This document shows, piece after piece, positions 1-8,969 of a stretch of 64,000 bases of DNA (the first letter of the stretch is position 1; every line of letters starts with the position of its first letter). The notes under the pieces were generated by a model. That model had not been told where the DNA came from, did not search any database, and saw only the letters and a program-made list of their open reading frames with translations. Source of the DNA: Candidatus Bathyarchaeota archaeon (GTDB lineage: Archaea > Thermoproteota > Bathyarchaeia > Bathyarchaeales > Bathycorpusculaceae). Position numbers and translations under genes: made by a program. Location: assembly GCA_026014735.1 (NCBI GenBank), contig JAOZHT010000001.1, positions 806,001 through 870,000 of the forward strand, in the 5' to 3' direction.

Positions 1-2055
1 CACCGCTAAACCTAACCCCTGACCCTTAGCTTTAGTGGTCATCATGGGCGTAAACAGTTTCGGCTGGACATCTTCAGGAATCCCCACCCCTGAATCTGAG
101 ACATAAATAACAACAGAGTCCTGTTTTGCTAGGCTTGCCAACTCTAATGTTCCTCCTTTAGGCATTGCTTGAATGGCGTTGTTGATGAGGTTGGTTAAGA
201 TTCGCCGGATAAACGTGGGGTCTGTTTTTAGCTTTCTAAAGGTGTTGGTGCTAATTGAAACCTCAATTTCTTTTGGAACCGCCAGTTCTTCAACCACGGT
301 AGCCATAACTTCGGAGATTTCAACCTCGCTATACTCGGGCCTTAGGGGTTTTGCGTAGTCTTGGAGGTCAGCGACGATTTTATTGATGTAGGATATGCTT
401 TTTTCTATGTTTCCGATTTCCTCCAGAAGGCTCTCTTTCTGAAACAGAGGTGAATCTAGTTCCATTCTCATAAGGTACAGGTCGCCGATGATGGCTTGCA
501 GTGGATTACGGATATCATGCCCTACCATGCCGGCTGTTGAGCCAATGGCGGCGAGTCGTTCTTGGTCTTGTAGTTGCTTCTCTAGTTGTCTGCGTTCTGT
601 AATATCTGTGGCTATAAGCACAATGCCTTCTGCTGAGGGGTAGGTGGTTATTAGCTTGTATCTTTCTGAGTATTGACCTAATAATTCAAAACGCTTGATT
701 TCTCCTTTATCCATCGCTTCCCTTAGGCTTGTTTCGATGTATGTGCCTTTGTTTTGCGGGTACAGTTCCCAGAAGTTTCTGCCAACTATCTCTTTAGGTT
801 CCAGCCCGAGTATTTTTCCGGCTTGACTGTTCGCGTAGAGATAGTTCCAGTTGTGGTCAAGCACCATCAGATCATCCGATATGCTCTCCACAATCTCATT
901 TAGCCTCTGCTTGCTTAATCTGAGTGCCTCTTCGGTTTTTTTCCGCTCAGTTACATCCCTAAATAATATACCTACTTTCCCTTGGGCATAGGGGAAAAAG
1001 TAGGAGTCAAACCACTTATTGGAGTACCTGTTAAACGCTTCATGACGAATGGATCGGCCGGTTTCACATACCTCGCCGCTTAACGCGATTACCTCGCGTT
1101 CAAGGTCTGGAGCGGCTTGGCTTGCCCGTTTCCCTAAAACATCATCTGCCTTAGAGCCCGTCATGCGTTCATATGCAGAGTTAAGTTTGAGGAACAGAAA
1201 ATCGCATGGGGTGCCCTTTTCGTCGAATATGGGTTCAAGCAGCATAAAGCCGTCTTCGCTGTTATCAAAGAGGGTGCGATAGAGTTTCTCGCTTTCTTTA
1301 AGGGCTTCTTCAGCATTCTTGCGTTCTGTAATATCGGTTAGGATAGATAGGAGATATTTTTCTCCATGAATAATAATGATTGAACTTGACATGTCCGCGG
1401 GAAAGCTGGTTCCGTCTTTTTTGAGAAAAAATATCTCTCGATTGTGAATTGAACCTTTTTGGGATAGTTCAATCATAAACTCCGTTCGGTCGCGGGGGTC
1501 TGCCCAGAAACCAAGCGATTCTTTTCCGATTGCCTCCTCGGGATTAGTGCCGAAAAGGCGGATGGCGGATTCATTAGCCTCCATGACCCTGCCGTCGCTT
1601 AGGCGTGTTAACGTGACTGCGTAGGGGCTGTTTAGGAATGCCTTAGCGAACTTGTCTTCGGATAGTCTTAGGGCATCTTCCAATTTTTTCCGGCGGGTTA
1701 TGTCCTGAGCGAAAACCAGCACTGCGGAGGGTTTTCCCGCGGCAAATATTACCTTTGAATTAAATAGCCCCCATAAGGTGGAGCCATTTTTTGTTTTTAC
1801 CTGCACTTCTGAGCTGAAATGTGTCTGCTTAGATGTAATTGCCTTTTGGATGTTGGCTTGGAAAACCTCCTTGCTGTCTCCGCAGAGCAGGTCAGTTACT
1901 TTTAGCTCTGACAGCTCCGTTTCAGAGTAGCCCAGCAGGCTGCTGACGTATCGGTTTGCCCATTTCAGTTTAAGGGTGGACAGGTCGAGTTCATAGATTG
2001 CAATCGGTACATCGCTGGGAATAATTAAGTTCTGATCATTGCTGAGATTATCCAT
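1..2055 (-). CDS. Multi-PAS sensor histidine kinase (3' end cut by window)
   Basis: Open frame of 685 codons running off the left edge, from an ATG at 2055 that follows an in-frame TGA. Four PAS-like units (about residues 1-130, 135-250, 260-375, 380-500) are each followed by an ITxRK/DITERK-type linker. Then come a HisKA helix with H-box GHDIRNPLQAII (His near 512), an N-box (NLINNAIQAMP near 620), DSGVGIP, and a G2 box GQGLGLA at the edge. No membrane segment or signal peptide is seen, so it is probably a cytosolic sensor. No response regulator is visible. Signal unknown. Confidence 0.95.
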   Translation of the reverse strand, partial: MDNLSNDQNLIIPSDVPIAIYELDLSTLKLKWANRYVSSLLGYSETELSELKVTDLLCGDSKEVFQANIQKAITSKQTHFSSEVQVKTKNGSTLWGLFNSKVIFAAGKPSAVLVFAQDITRRKKLEDALRLSEDKFAKAFLNSPYAVTLTRLSDGRVMEANESAIRLFGTNPEEAIGKESLGFWADPRDRTEFMIELSQKGSIHNREIFFLKKDGTSFPADMSSSIIIIHGEKYLLSILTDITERKNAEEALKESEKLYRTLFDNSEDGFMLLEPIFDEKGTPCDFLFLKLNSAYERMTGSKADDVLGKRASQAAPDLEREVIALSGEVCETGRSIRHEAFNRYSNKWFDSYFFPYAQGKVGILFRDVTERKKTEEALRLSKQRLNEIVESISDDLMVLDHNWNYLYANSQAGKILGLEPKEIVGRNFWELYPQNKGTYIETSLREAMDKGEIKRFELLGQYSERYKLITTYPSAEGIVLIATDITERRQLEKQLQDQERLAAIGSTAGMVGHDIRNPLQAIIGDLYLMRMELDSPLFQKESLLEEIGNIEKSISYINKIVADLQDYAKPLRPEYSEVEISEVMATVVEELAVPKEIEVSISTNTFRKLKTDPTFIRRILTNLINNAIQAMPKGGTLELASLAKQDSVVIYVSDSGVGIPEDVQPKLFTPMMTTKAKGQGLGLAV

Positions 2056-2262
2056 AAGTATTCAGCCTTTGAACAGTTAAATAATTAACCCGTAACTGAA
2101 TTTAAAAAGTATTCTATCGGAATTCTTATCCACAATTCAGTTATCGGAGTTAACGCAGTGTTTTAAAGAATAAACCTGATTTTTTGGCAAAACAGGCCCC
2201 CTTATTTTTATTAAAAAATGCAAGAAGTTACCTCCGTTGCCTTTTGAGGTTTTCAGTTAAAC

Positions 2263-2270
2263 CTTTTAAA
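2263..2270 (+). promoter_or_regulatory. Probable TATA box for the CPBP gene
   Basis: CTTTTAAA lies about 35 bases before the ATG at 2305, and a GGAG ribosome-binding site lies at 2294-2297. Spacing fits an archaeal promoter with a very short leader. Rest of 2056-2304: AT-rich, nothing else recognised. Confidence 0.4.
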
Positions 2271-2304
2271 GAGATACATACAATTCAGCGGTTGGAGCAA
2301 TAAA

Positions 2305-3141
2305 ATGAAAAATCGGTTTGGCATATTCCTGCTGTTTCTCGCTTGCGGCATAAGCTTGCCTTCCCTTTCAGGGTTGCTTGTTTTCCCCTTTTCAACGGTT
2401 CCTTCCCAGTTCATATTGGCATACACATTGGCTCTATCGCTTATCTTCCTATCATTAGCTCTCCTCGCACGTTCCCGTAAATCCCTCAGATGCTATTGGC
2501 AAATCTTCTTTGCCTTCTTTGTTGCAGCCCTTGCCCTCTTTATTGATTTCCTATTTAACTTTCCAGCTAACACTCTGGGCGGATTTCTAATAGATATGCT
2601 GGCCAGCGCCTCGATAATAATCACCGTAATTGTCCTATTAACAAAGCTATCGGGCAACCCGGTCGGTTCCATTTTCCTAAAAAAGGGCAAATTCCGCTTA
2701 GGCGTCTTAATAGGTCTGGTCGGCTTTTTCGTTTTCGCCCTTACAGCTATCCCTGTAGCCCAGTCAATGTTCAATGGACAGAACCTCAGTACTGACCGGG
2801 TTATTGCTTGGCTGCCTTGGCTAATACCTATTGTTCTACTAAACGGAGCAAGGGAAGAACTACTCTATCGGGGGCTTTTTTTAAAGAAATACGAAGTTAA
2901 GCTTGGAGCAAAAACATCTAACCTGCTACAAGCCATAATTTTTTCGTTAAGTCACTCCGTCGCGGGGGTAATGCTCAGTACTTATACACCTTTCATTTGG
3001 GCGCTAGTCATCTTTACTTTTGCTCTTGGGCTGGCCTGGGGCTACATCATGCAACGCACCGATAGCATAATAGGGTCAGTTTTGTTCCACGCGGGAACAG
3101 ACATGCCCGTTTTTATTGGTATATTCTCAAATATTTTCTAG
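2305..3141 (+). CDS. CPBP-family intramembrane metalloprotease
   Basis: A 278-residue, very hydrophobic protein with about eight predicted membrane segments. The family motif is present: REELLYRG (EExxxR) near residue 185, a second motif with FSLSHS near 215, and a C-terminal HAGTDMP. These supply the Glu and His residues that form the active site in the CAAX protease and bacteriocin-processing (Abi) family. The GGAG before the ATG supports this start. Substrate is unknown; archaeal members are often single genes, as here. It lies beyond the outermost copy of the rnpB 3' end. Confidence 0.9.
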   Translation: MKNRFGIFLLFLACGISLPSLSGLLVFPFSTVPSQFILAYTLALSLIFLSLALLARSRKSLRCYWQIFFAFFVAALALFIDFLFNFPANTLGGFLIDMLASASIIITVIVLLTKLSGNPVGSIFLKKGKFRLGVLIGLVGFFVFALTAIPVAQSMFNGQNLSTDRVIAWLPWLIPIVLLNGAREELLYRGLFLKKYEVKLGAKTSNLLQAIIFSLSHSVAGVMLSTYTPFIWALVIFTFALGLAWGYIMQRTDSIIGSVLFHAGTDMPVFIGIFSNIF

Positions 3142-3193
3142 CCCTAAAAAAGAAAGGTAAGCCGGGACTCCTCCGCTTAGATTGAAAGCAGGG

Positions 3194-3221
3194 CTAGTGT
3201 GTTGGTTGTATATCGCCTTTG
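3194..3221 (-). repeat. Partial copy of the rnpB 3' end (copy C)
   Basis: On the minus strand it reads AAAGGCG, three or four changed bases, then TACAACCAACACAC and AGCCC. The true RNase P RNA gene ends AAAGGCG-GGT-TACAACCAACACAC-CATGCCC at 5787-5812. About 22 of 26 positions agree. It is shorter and more decayed than copy B at 4304-4359. Confidence 0.55.
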
Positions 3222-3342
3222 GGCTTAGTAATTTTTTAGACTAAAAAACACCAGGCATAATCTGCCAATGGTTGAGGATTGATGATTAGAAATTGGGCAT
3301 AGCGGGTTAGCTCTTGCAGGCAGGAAGTGATGTTCCAAGTAA

Positions 3343-3393
3343 GGAACAATTCGTTCCAGCAGTAGAACTAACAACGAGGTCACGTATAAGTGA
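3343..3393. promoter_or_regulatory. Small inverted repeats upstream of surface protein gene
   Basis: GGAAC-aattc-GTTCC (3343-3357), with an extra TGTTCC at 3331-3336, and GTCAC-gtataa-GTGAC (3378-3393) lie just before the gene at 3411. They could be operators or leader hairpins; no regulator is identified. Confidence 0.3.
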
Positions 3394-3410
3394 CTTGAGG
3401 GCGAATTTCC

Positions 3411-4142
3411 GTGAGCATCATGAAATTATCGCTAATTATCATTGCGACGGCTCTGATACTATTGACCGCGACATTTTATTTTGAATCCGCTCCACATTCC
3501 TTTTCCCCAAAACCTGTTCCGTTCGATTACAATTTGACTGTTGCAGTACCAGAAAGCAACGTGAGGCAGGGCGCTGAAATGCATACTTATCTCACCGCAA
3601 CCTACATTCAAGGGAACCCTGAAAATGTAACTTTTAATATAACTGGACTTCCTGACGACGCAAGCTTTGAATTAACAACCCTACAAGGGCTACTAGCCAA
3701 TAATACCGTTTTAAACAGTAATTTGACTATCCATGTTCCCACAAATGTTCCGCTTGGGAATTACACCGTATTAGTGAGCTCTGCAGCGGCGAATGGAGCA
3801 ACCCATAATTTCGCATTCAATTTAACTGTTACAGACAACATCGTAGTTTCGGGCGTGATTACTACCAATTCATGGATTAATGTTACCGGAGTAGTCTTTG
3901 AGATGCAAAAGCCTGACTATACCGGTGGCGAAAAATATTATGGAACGGTTCTGTCAAGTAGCGAATTCACAGTTTATGTTCCAAACAACCATTTTTACTA
4001 CGTTGGATACACTTATACAACCGCATTAAGTTCAGGAACTAGATGGTTCATATTGCCTATCTCAATTTTTGCCGCAAGTGACAAAACCGAAATCACTGGA
4101 GAACAATTCAGCATGATGTGGAATGATGACAATCCATTTTAA
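3411..4142 (+). CDS. Membrane-anchored extracellular protein, unknown function
   Basis: 243 residues. One N-terminal hydrophobic segment (residues 5-22, LSLIIIATALILL) is followed by a beta-rich region with many N-glycosylation sequons (NLT, NVT, NIT, NNT), as expected for an archaeal cell-surface protein. The middle (about 65-135) resembles an Ig-like/NEW3-type fold often found in archaeal surface proteins. The start is a GTG three codons before an ATG; either may be used. It lies between two partial rnpB copies (3194-3221 and 4304-4359). No function assigned. Confidence 0.75.
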   Translation: MSIMKLSLIIIATALILLTATFYFESAPHSFSPKPVPFDYNLTVAVPESNVRQGAEMHTYLTATYIQGNPENVTFNITGLPDDASFELTTLQGLLANNTVLNSNLTIHVPTNVPLGNYTVLVSSAAANGATHNFAFNLTVTDNIVVSGVITTNSWINVTGVVFEMQKPDYTGGEKYYGTVLSSSEFTVYVPNNHFYYVGYTYTTALSSGTRWFILPISIFAASDKTEITGEQFSMMWNDDNPF

Positions 4143-4303
4143 AATTTTTTTGATCGAACAGGCTTGCTTTTTGAATGCACGTTTTTTTCGAGTCGTGGAT
4201 GCAAAAAGGCATTATGAAAAAATAAATGTGTTTGCGATGACCCTTGTGGTTGCTCAGTCTCGATTCTTTCTAAGCTCAAAGCGTTTTTTATCTGGGTAAA
4301 GAA

Positions 4304-4359
4304 TTGGCTGGTGTGCTGGTTGTAACCCGCTTTCTGTTAACTGTGACCTTCGGCTAATC
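4304..4359 (-). repeat. Partial copy of the rnpB 3' end (copy B)
   Basis: Bases 4309-4359 match 5789-5839 (the last 50 or so bases of the RNase P RNA) at 45 of 52 positions, in the same orientation. The copy includes the conserved 3' segment GCGGGTTACAACCA and the 3' strand of helix P1, and similarity stops sharply beyond CGGCTAATC. It lies 1,480 bases from the intact gene with one complete CDS between. The remainder of 4143-4437 holds no gene. Confidence 0.8.
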
Positions 4360-4437
4360 AGGGGTAAGTTATTTCTAGATGAAGCTTTTTTTGCAGTGGA
4401 ACCACTTAGGAAAACGATGCGTCTTTTACTTTTTAGC

Positions 4438-5706
4438 TCATTTTTTTAGCTGTCTATGTACTTTAAAAATTAGCAGAACAGCCAGCAGAACTATAGCAAC
4501 AGCGAAAGGTGCCAGCCCAAGGTCAGTTGAATCTACGGGGGAGGTCTCTAGCCATTCAGGCGCCTGAGTTTGAACCTGAGGGATCTCTACTGGTTTGACG
4601 AGGGGGTGATTATCATAGAAGTCGTGTTTATAGAATCGGGGACCATAAATTTCGGTAATTGTATATGGGGTATCGTAGGTTCCCGTACTGGCGTTTATTC
4701 GGGCTGCTGGATTCTGGGTTAAGTAATCGTTGTAGTAGTTGCCGACTGTCCCATTATCCCAGCTTGGACCAGTGGGGTCATAAGAAATATGCGCTGCCCT
4801 ATCAAGATAAGAATTGTTGATAAAATTGTTGCAATAAAACACGTTGCTTAGGTCGACAGCTGCGGAATAGACGACCGCATGATTTTTGGTGAAATTATTC
4901 TCGGTGAAAGTACAGTTACTTCCGAGTAGCCACACGGCTTCACCGCAATCATAGAAGACATTTTTTGTGATATTGTTAAAGTTGCCGTAGTCCTCAAAGC
5001 GCGCGTTAGCGATGTAGTTCCCAACTATGTTTACATACGATGCTTGGACGCCTATGTTGTCATAGGAGACGTCGGGGCTTCGAGAATTATTCACCAGCAA
5101 GTTCCCCGAGATAACGCAGCCAGATTTGATTGAATTACTGGAGACATCAAACATCACGCCGGCGCCAAAGTTGTCTCGTATGGCGTTGTCAGAAATCAAA
5201 ATATTTCTTGAACCACTTGAATGTACTGCCATGTAACTGGTTGTTGTGATGAGGTTTTGTGCTACCCATATGTATTGGCAATTGTTGAACAATATTCCTT
5301 TCTCTGCGTTGCGAATGGTGTTATTGGAGAAGGTGCAGTAGAGGGAACTATTTGATTCGATAGCGTGGCAAAAAGCATCTATTACAAAGCCCGTGACTAC
5401 AACGTGGGTTTTGCGCTCAAAGGAAATCGCGGATTGATTCCTAGTTAGATCATTCAAAGCTAAAATGCTGTAACCGTTTCCCACTAAAACAACATTATCC
5501 CGCTCTATAACAATGGGGGAGGTTAGGTTTGCAGTCAGCGTGTAAGTGTCGCCATCACGGCTAATTTTGTCAGTGCCGACCACAGAGCCATCGGCGGCTA
5601 TAGTTATCACCGGAACACCAAGTTGAGCGTTTATAGGCGGCAATAAAAAGGGTAAAAACGTAAAAAACACCAGCAGTAACGCATAACTTTTGTATTTTCT
5701 GTGCAT
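4438..5706 (-). CDS. NosD-like right-handed beta-helix surface protein
   Basis: 422 residues from the ATG at 5706, chosen because a signal peptide starts there (MHRKYKSYALLLVFFTFLPF). A longer frame to 5871 would read into the RNase P RNA. Residues about 75-340 are repeated short strands rich in Asn (NxI/NxF, e.g. ISDNAIRDN, ISGNLLVNN), typical of the parallel beta-helix NosD/periplasmic copper-binding repeat. A C-terminal membrane helix (AVAIVLLAVLLIF) plus basic tail anchors it to the cell surface. Probable polysaccharide- or ligand-binding surface protein; catalytic role unknown. It sits between intact rnpB and copy B. Confidence 0.85.
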   Translation of the reverse strand: MHRKYKSYALLLVFFTFLPFLLPPINAQLGVPVITIAADGSVVGTDKISRDGDTYTLTANLTSPIVIERDNVVLVGNGYSILALNDLTRNQSAISFERKTHVVVTGFVIDAFCHAIESNSSLYCTFSNNTIRNAEKGILFNNCQYIWVAQNLITTTSYMAVHSSGSRNILISDNAIRDNFGAGVMFDVSSNSIKSGCVISGNLLVNNSRSPDVSYDNIGVQASYVNIVGNYIANARFEDYGNFNNITKNVFYDCGEAVWLLGSNCTFTENNFTKNHAVVYSAAVDLSNVFYCNNFINNSYLDRAAHISYDPTGPSWDNGTVGNYYNDYLTQNPAARINASTGTYDTPYTITEIYGPRFYKHDFYDNHPLVKPVEIPQVQTQAPEWLETSPVDSTDLGLAPFAVAIVLLAVLLIFKVHRQLKK

Positions 5707-5786
5707 AGTTACCCCGTGTAAATCTGCTGATATATAATTTACGTTGTTTTCTTTCCCTTGACAAAACAAGAATGCAAACGATTGGG

Positions 5787-6099
5787 CATGGTGTGTTGGT
5801 TGTAACCCGCCTTTTGTTGTCTGTGGCATTCGGCTAATCGGGCTACCCGCGCCTTCCGGTAGAGTCTTCATCGGCGTCTGTTTGCCCTTTCCACTTGCAG
5901 GACGGCCGTTTCACCGTTTCCCACTCGGCGGACTCTGCATCACAAATGCGTCATAGCCAAATTCCGGGGGGACGTTTCGTTTCTGCTCCGTTGCCAAGCC
6001 TTTAGGCCTGTACCCTGTGGGCACTGCAATTCTACATGTGGGCGGAGTTTCCTCAGTCCCCAAAGGGACCGATAGCCACACACCAACCCACCAGCCCAT
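5787..6099 (-). ncRNA. rnpB: RNase P RNA (archaeal)
   Basis: Read on the minus strand: CTGAGGAAACTCC (CR-I), then GGCAACGGAGCAGAAACG (the archaeal GGCAACGG-CAGAAACG block, CR-II/III), GGTGAAACGGC (CR-IV region), and near the 3' end GCCGAATGCCACAGACAAC and GGCGGGTTAC (CR-V region). The ends pair as helix P1 (GGUGUGU with ACACACC, plus GGGU). A TATA-like element (CTATAAGG/CTTTATTG) lies at 6121-6140, about 25-30 bases upstream. It processes tRNA 5' ends. Ends are placed from P1 and are approximate. Small reading frames across this locus are spurious. Confidence 0.93.
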
Positions 6100-6158
6100 G
6101 TGAAAAAGCGGGGAGGATGGCAATAAAGGTACCTTATAGATGGCTTCAAATGGTTGCA

Positions 6159-6692
6159 TTATTCTCGCCAATGCTCAGGCTTCCTTAATGCCTCGCAGGG
6201 TATCACTTTACCTGAAACCGAGCCAATTATGTTTGGGCGAAGTTGTTGAACCATCCATGCATCAGCGTCTTTTTCAGGAATCGGGTAGAAGGCTTCAAAG
6301 CCCAATTCTCCAGCGCGCATGAACCCACACCGGGGATAATAGGTTGGATGCCCAAGCACAAAAACCAAATCTACCTCGCATTGTTGGATTATTTCTAATC
6401 CTTTTTTGATTAATGCAGCGCCGACGCCTTGTCTTTGAAATTTTGGAACCACAGCAAGGGGGGCCAAGATAGAGACCTTAACGTGGGGGTTGCCTGTGAG
6501 GTGGGCAGATGTGAATAATATGTGCCCTGCAGGTTGGTTGTCTATATATGCTAACAATGAGGTAAGGGGTTGGGCAGTAGGGTCAAATAGCATATCTTTG
6601 GTCAGGTCTGCTTCTTCGTTTTTGTTGAATGCTTCACGCTCAACTAGTAGTATGTCGTTTAGATCAGCGTCGGTGGTTTGTTTAATTTGCAT
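6159..6692 (-). CDS. GNAT-family N-acetyltransferase
   Basis: 177 residues from the ATG at 6692 (MQIKQTTDADL, the usual GNAT N-terminus). The acetyl-CoA motif A is VVPKFQRQGVGAALIKKGLE (Q/RxxGxG/A) near residue 85-105, followed by FVLGHPTYYPRCGF, typical of the YhbS/predicted small-molecule acetyltransferase group. Substrate unknown. It ends 60 bases upstream of rnpB in the same direction, and a copy of the rnpB promoter and 5' end lies upstream at 6776-6828, so it may be expressed from that duplicated promoter. Confidence 0.9.
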   Translation of the reverse strand: MQIKQTTDADLNDILLVEREAFNKNEEADLTKDMLFDPTAQPLTSLLAYIDNQPAGHILFTSAHLTGNPHVKVSILAPLAVVPKFQRQGVGAALIKKGLEIIQQCEVDLVFVLGHPTYYPRCGFMRAGELGFEAFYPIPEKDADAWMVQQLRPNIIGSVSGKVIPCEALRKPEHWRE

Positions 6693-6775
6693 ATATGATG
6701 CACTGTCCAATGATCGTTTTTCTCCTATATAAAAGGCAGAAAGATCGCAGGCTATCAAAACAATAAGCAAACATC

Positions 6776-6828
6776 CACACACTAACCCACCAGCCCCTTA
6801 GGCTGATTCAGGGGGGCAGACAATAAAG
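6776..6828 (-). repeat. Copy of rnpB promoter and first 22 bases
   Basis: On the minus strand GGGCTGGTGGGTTAGTGTG (6776-6797) matches the rnpB 5' end (6076-6097) at 21 of 22 positions. CTTTATTG (6821-6828) lies 24 bases further upstream, as it lies 23 bases upstream in rnpB (6121-6128), and ATAAGG precedes it in both. Similarity ends after the GTGTGTGG. Confidence 0.75.
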
Positions 6829-7017
6829 CGACCCCCCGCGCTTGCCTTATTCACAAAAAATCTCTTACTTTCAGCGTAGTAGATTTGAACGATAATAAAT
6901 TAATAATATCAAGTCTATGTTTAGCCATCAAAGACTTAAGGTGTTAAACCTGTTATCAGCGGAAAAACCAAACCCGTGCAAACACTCAACCACTCGCTCC
7001 ATGGAGAAGGATTGATT

Positions 7018-8118
7018 ATGTCGGTTTTCGTGTTTGACAAAGACACCCTAGACATGCTACGTTACCTGTTAGCGATGAAGCATTTTAAAGAGTATTCCAT
7101 TGGTCCACAAGGCATAGATTTGCATCTCTGCGCCCTCACGCTGGAAAGAGTATTGATCCAAACGGGGCTAAATTACCCGAAATTCCAAAAGGAAAAACCA
7201 AGCGACCTAAAAATCTTCGACATCGCCAAGTTCCTATCCCAGAAAAACATCGTTAACCCCTCAGTAGCCAGCGAGCTTATTGATTATGTAAACTTCCATG
7301 ACGCCATAATGCGCACAGGAGCCCAAATCACCAACGAGGCAGCCCAGACAAGGGCCAGTCAGCTTCTGCGATTCCTCTGCACTGAAGCAGGCATAAACAT
7401 CGAGAAAGAAAGTAACCGCGCCGCCTTCGAAGAGATTGTTAACCTCAGAGTTGGGTTGCCTCTTAAAGACCAGACTTTTGGAATAGACGAAACTGACTTT
7501 GACTGCCTGGATAGGCTTTTCCTTAAATCAGGTTTTATCCAGAAAGAAATCGCTAAGAAACTCGTGGTGCGTTTGAAGCCTGCGAAGGCGTCAGGTTTTA
7601 CGCCATATACGGGTGGAATTCTGCTTCCATTCGTTACGGAGCAAGTTTCCGATATGCGGGGGCACATTGATAACGTGTATCTGGGGGTTATTTTTACGCC
7701 GGGCAGCATCAGAATCGGATTGGACTTCGGAGCGCAGGCCCACAAGTTCAGGGTAAAGTATTACGAGATGCTTCTAAACGGGAACTTGACCGGGGAAATT
7801 GAAACTTTAAGGCGAAAAGCCGCTGACTACTGCTTCTGCGACACCTACTGGTATTACCATACAAGGAATCTTCAGTCGCTCCAATGGGGCCTAACAGTGT
7901 ATGGGTCTACAAGGTTAGCTATCGAAAACGCTATTGAAGAAACCAAGCAGATGGAGGGCACTGCCTTGTCTGGGCACAGGTACTTAATCAGCAGGGTGAT
8001 TCAGAGAAGACCCGAAGACTTCACCTACATCGCAAAAGGGATAATAAACGATGCCGCACGGAACCTAAACGAGCTCTACCCAATACTAGAGTTGATCGAT
8101 AAACCGCAGGTAACATAA
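7018..8118 (+). CDS. Unknown protein, HEPN-like helical N-terminus possible
   Basis: 366 residues from the ATG at 7018, chosen because GGAGAAGG lies eight bases upstream; an upstream ATG at 6976 lacks this. Residues 1-150 are alpha-helical with a pattern like HEPN or DUF86-type bundles (GIDLHLCALTLERVL ... YVNFHDAIMR), but the RxxxxH motif is not clear. Residues 190-290 form a mixed alpha/beta region (FTPYTGGILLPFV, VYLGVIFTPGSIRIGLDFG). No family recognised. It stands alone, with tandem intergenic stretches on both sides. Confidence 0.65.
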   Translation: MSVFVFDKDTLDMLRYLLAMKHFKEYSIGPQGIDLHLCALTLERVLIQTGLNYPKFQKEKPSDLKIFDIAKFLSQKNIVNPSVASELIDYVNFHDAIMRTGAQITNEAAQTRASQLLRFLCTEAGINIEKESNRAAFEEIVNLRVGLPLKDQTFGIDETDFDCLDRLFLKSGFIQKEIAKKLVVRLKPAKASGFTPYTGGILLPFVTEQVSDMRGHIDNVYLGVIFTPGSIRIGLDFGAQAHKFRVKYYEMLLNGNLTGEIETLRRKAADYCFCDTYWYYHTRNLQSLQWGLTVYGSTRLAIENAIEETKQMEGTALSGHRYLISRVIQRRPEDFTYIAKGIINDAARNLNELYPILELIDKPQVT

Positions 8119-8290
8119 ACGAAGGCTCCCTGCCCCCCTCCGCCCCCAAACACTCGATTCCATCCCCTGTTTAGGTACCGTCCCAAAACAACTGCATACA
8201 AAACCAGCGCAGAACCCAACAAACCCACAGCCAAACAAAACCAAAACCGGCAAACAAGCAAACTTCGCTAGGGCCAATCAGCAACTGTTA
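8119..8290. other. C/A-rich intergenic stretch
   Basis: The plus strand is rich in A and C and almost free of G/T runs. No credible reading frame or RNA is seen. Similar A/C-rich stretches occur at 30.0-30.25, 34.78-35.1, 38.0-38.16 and 39.5-39.75 kb. Confidence 0.4.
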
Positions 8291-8293
8291 AGC

Positions 8294-8310
8294 CTATAAA
8301 TAGAGGGGGG
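8294..8310 (+). promoter_or_regulatory. S motif, probable promoter of the AK-like gene
   Basis: CTATAAATAGAGGGGGG, with a good TATA box, 70-85 bases before the ATG at 8379 in the same direction. The same 16-17 base string recurs at 25243, 29908 (minus) and 46184, always between genes. Confidence 0.5.
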
Positions 8311-8378
8311 GTAGAGATAAAATCGCACATCAGAGCCCTCCAAAACCGATAATTACCCCATGCACCCCATGTAGCCCT

Positions 8379-8969
8379 ATGAAACGTGTTATCCTCATCA
8401 CTGGCACACCCTGCGTGGGCAAAACCACCGTTGCCAAAGCCTTAGCCGCCAAACTCAACGCGCAATACATAAACCTCACCGAATTCGCCAAAGCAAATGG
8501 CCTTATTGAAAGCGAAGACAAAGAGCGATGCACCCTTGTCATCAAAGAGGAGCAGATGCAGCAGCAACTAGGCAAAGCCATAGATGATTCAGAAAGCAGC
8601 ATCATCATCGTTGATGGACACTACGCAAGCGCCATAGCCCCCACTGAGCATGTTGCAAACGTTTTTGTCCTAAGAAGAAACCCCAAAGAACTCAAAGCCT
8701 TCATGCAAAAACGCGGCTACAGCGGCACCAAGCTCTGGGAGAACCTGCAGGCAGAAATCATCGACGTATGCCTAGGCGAAGCTGTACAGGTGCATGCGGG
8801 AAGAGTCTGTGAACTCGACGTAACCGGCAAACCCGTCGAGGTGGTTGTGGAGGAAATCGTTGAGGTGCTTGAGAAACATCGAACATGCATGGTTGGCGCC
8901 ATCGATTGGATGGGACTGCTTGAGGCAGAAGGCATCCTTGATGAGTACCTAAAAGTTGATGTTACCTGA
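8379..8969 (+). CDS. Adenylate kinase family NTPase (Fap7/AK6-like)
   Basis: 196 residues. Walker A at residues 7-14 (GTPCVGKTT), and a short helical lid region with HTNxxxRR-like VFVLRRNPKELKAFMQKRGYSGTKLWENLQAEI that is characteristic of the AK6/Fap7 group (nucleoside monophosphate kinase/ATPase that helps mature the small ribosomal subunit). IIIVDGHYA matches the Walker B/HY motif of the family. The C-terminus is about 20 residues longer than usual. The 3' end overlaps the convergent gene by 8 bases. Confidence 0.88.
   Translation: MKRVILITGTPCVGKTTVAKALAAKLNAQYINLTEFAKANGLIESEDKERCTLVIKEEQMQQQLGKAIDDSESSIIIVDGHYASAIAPTEHVANVFVLRRNPKELKAFMQKRGYSGTKLWENLQAEIIDVCLGEAVQVHAGRVCELDVTGKPVEVVVEEIVEVLEKHRTCMVGAIDWMGLLEAEGILDEYLKVDVT

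Noticed and set aside
5707-5871. Longer N-terminus for the beta-helix protein
   Set aside because: It would include the 3' end of rnpB; a clear signal peptide begins at the ATG at 5706.
5911-6171. Small reading frames on the minus strand across 5911-6171 and 5940-6149
   Set aside because: They lie inside the RNase P RNA gene, which is well supported by its conserved blocks and P1 pairing.
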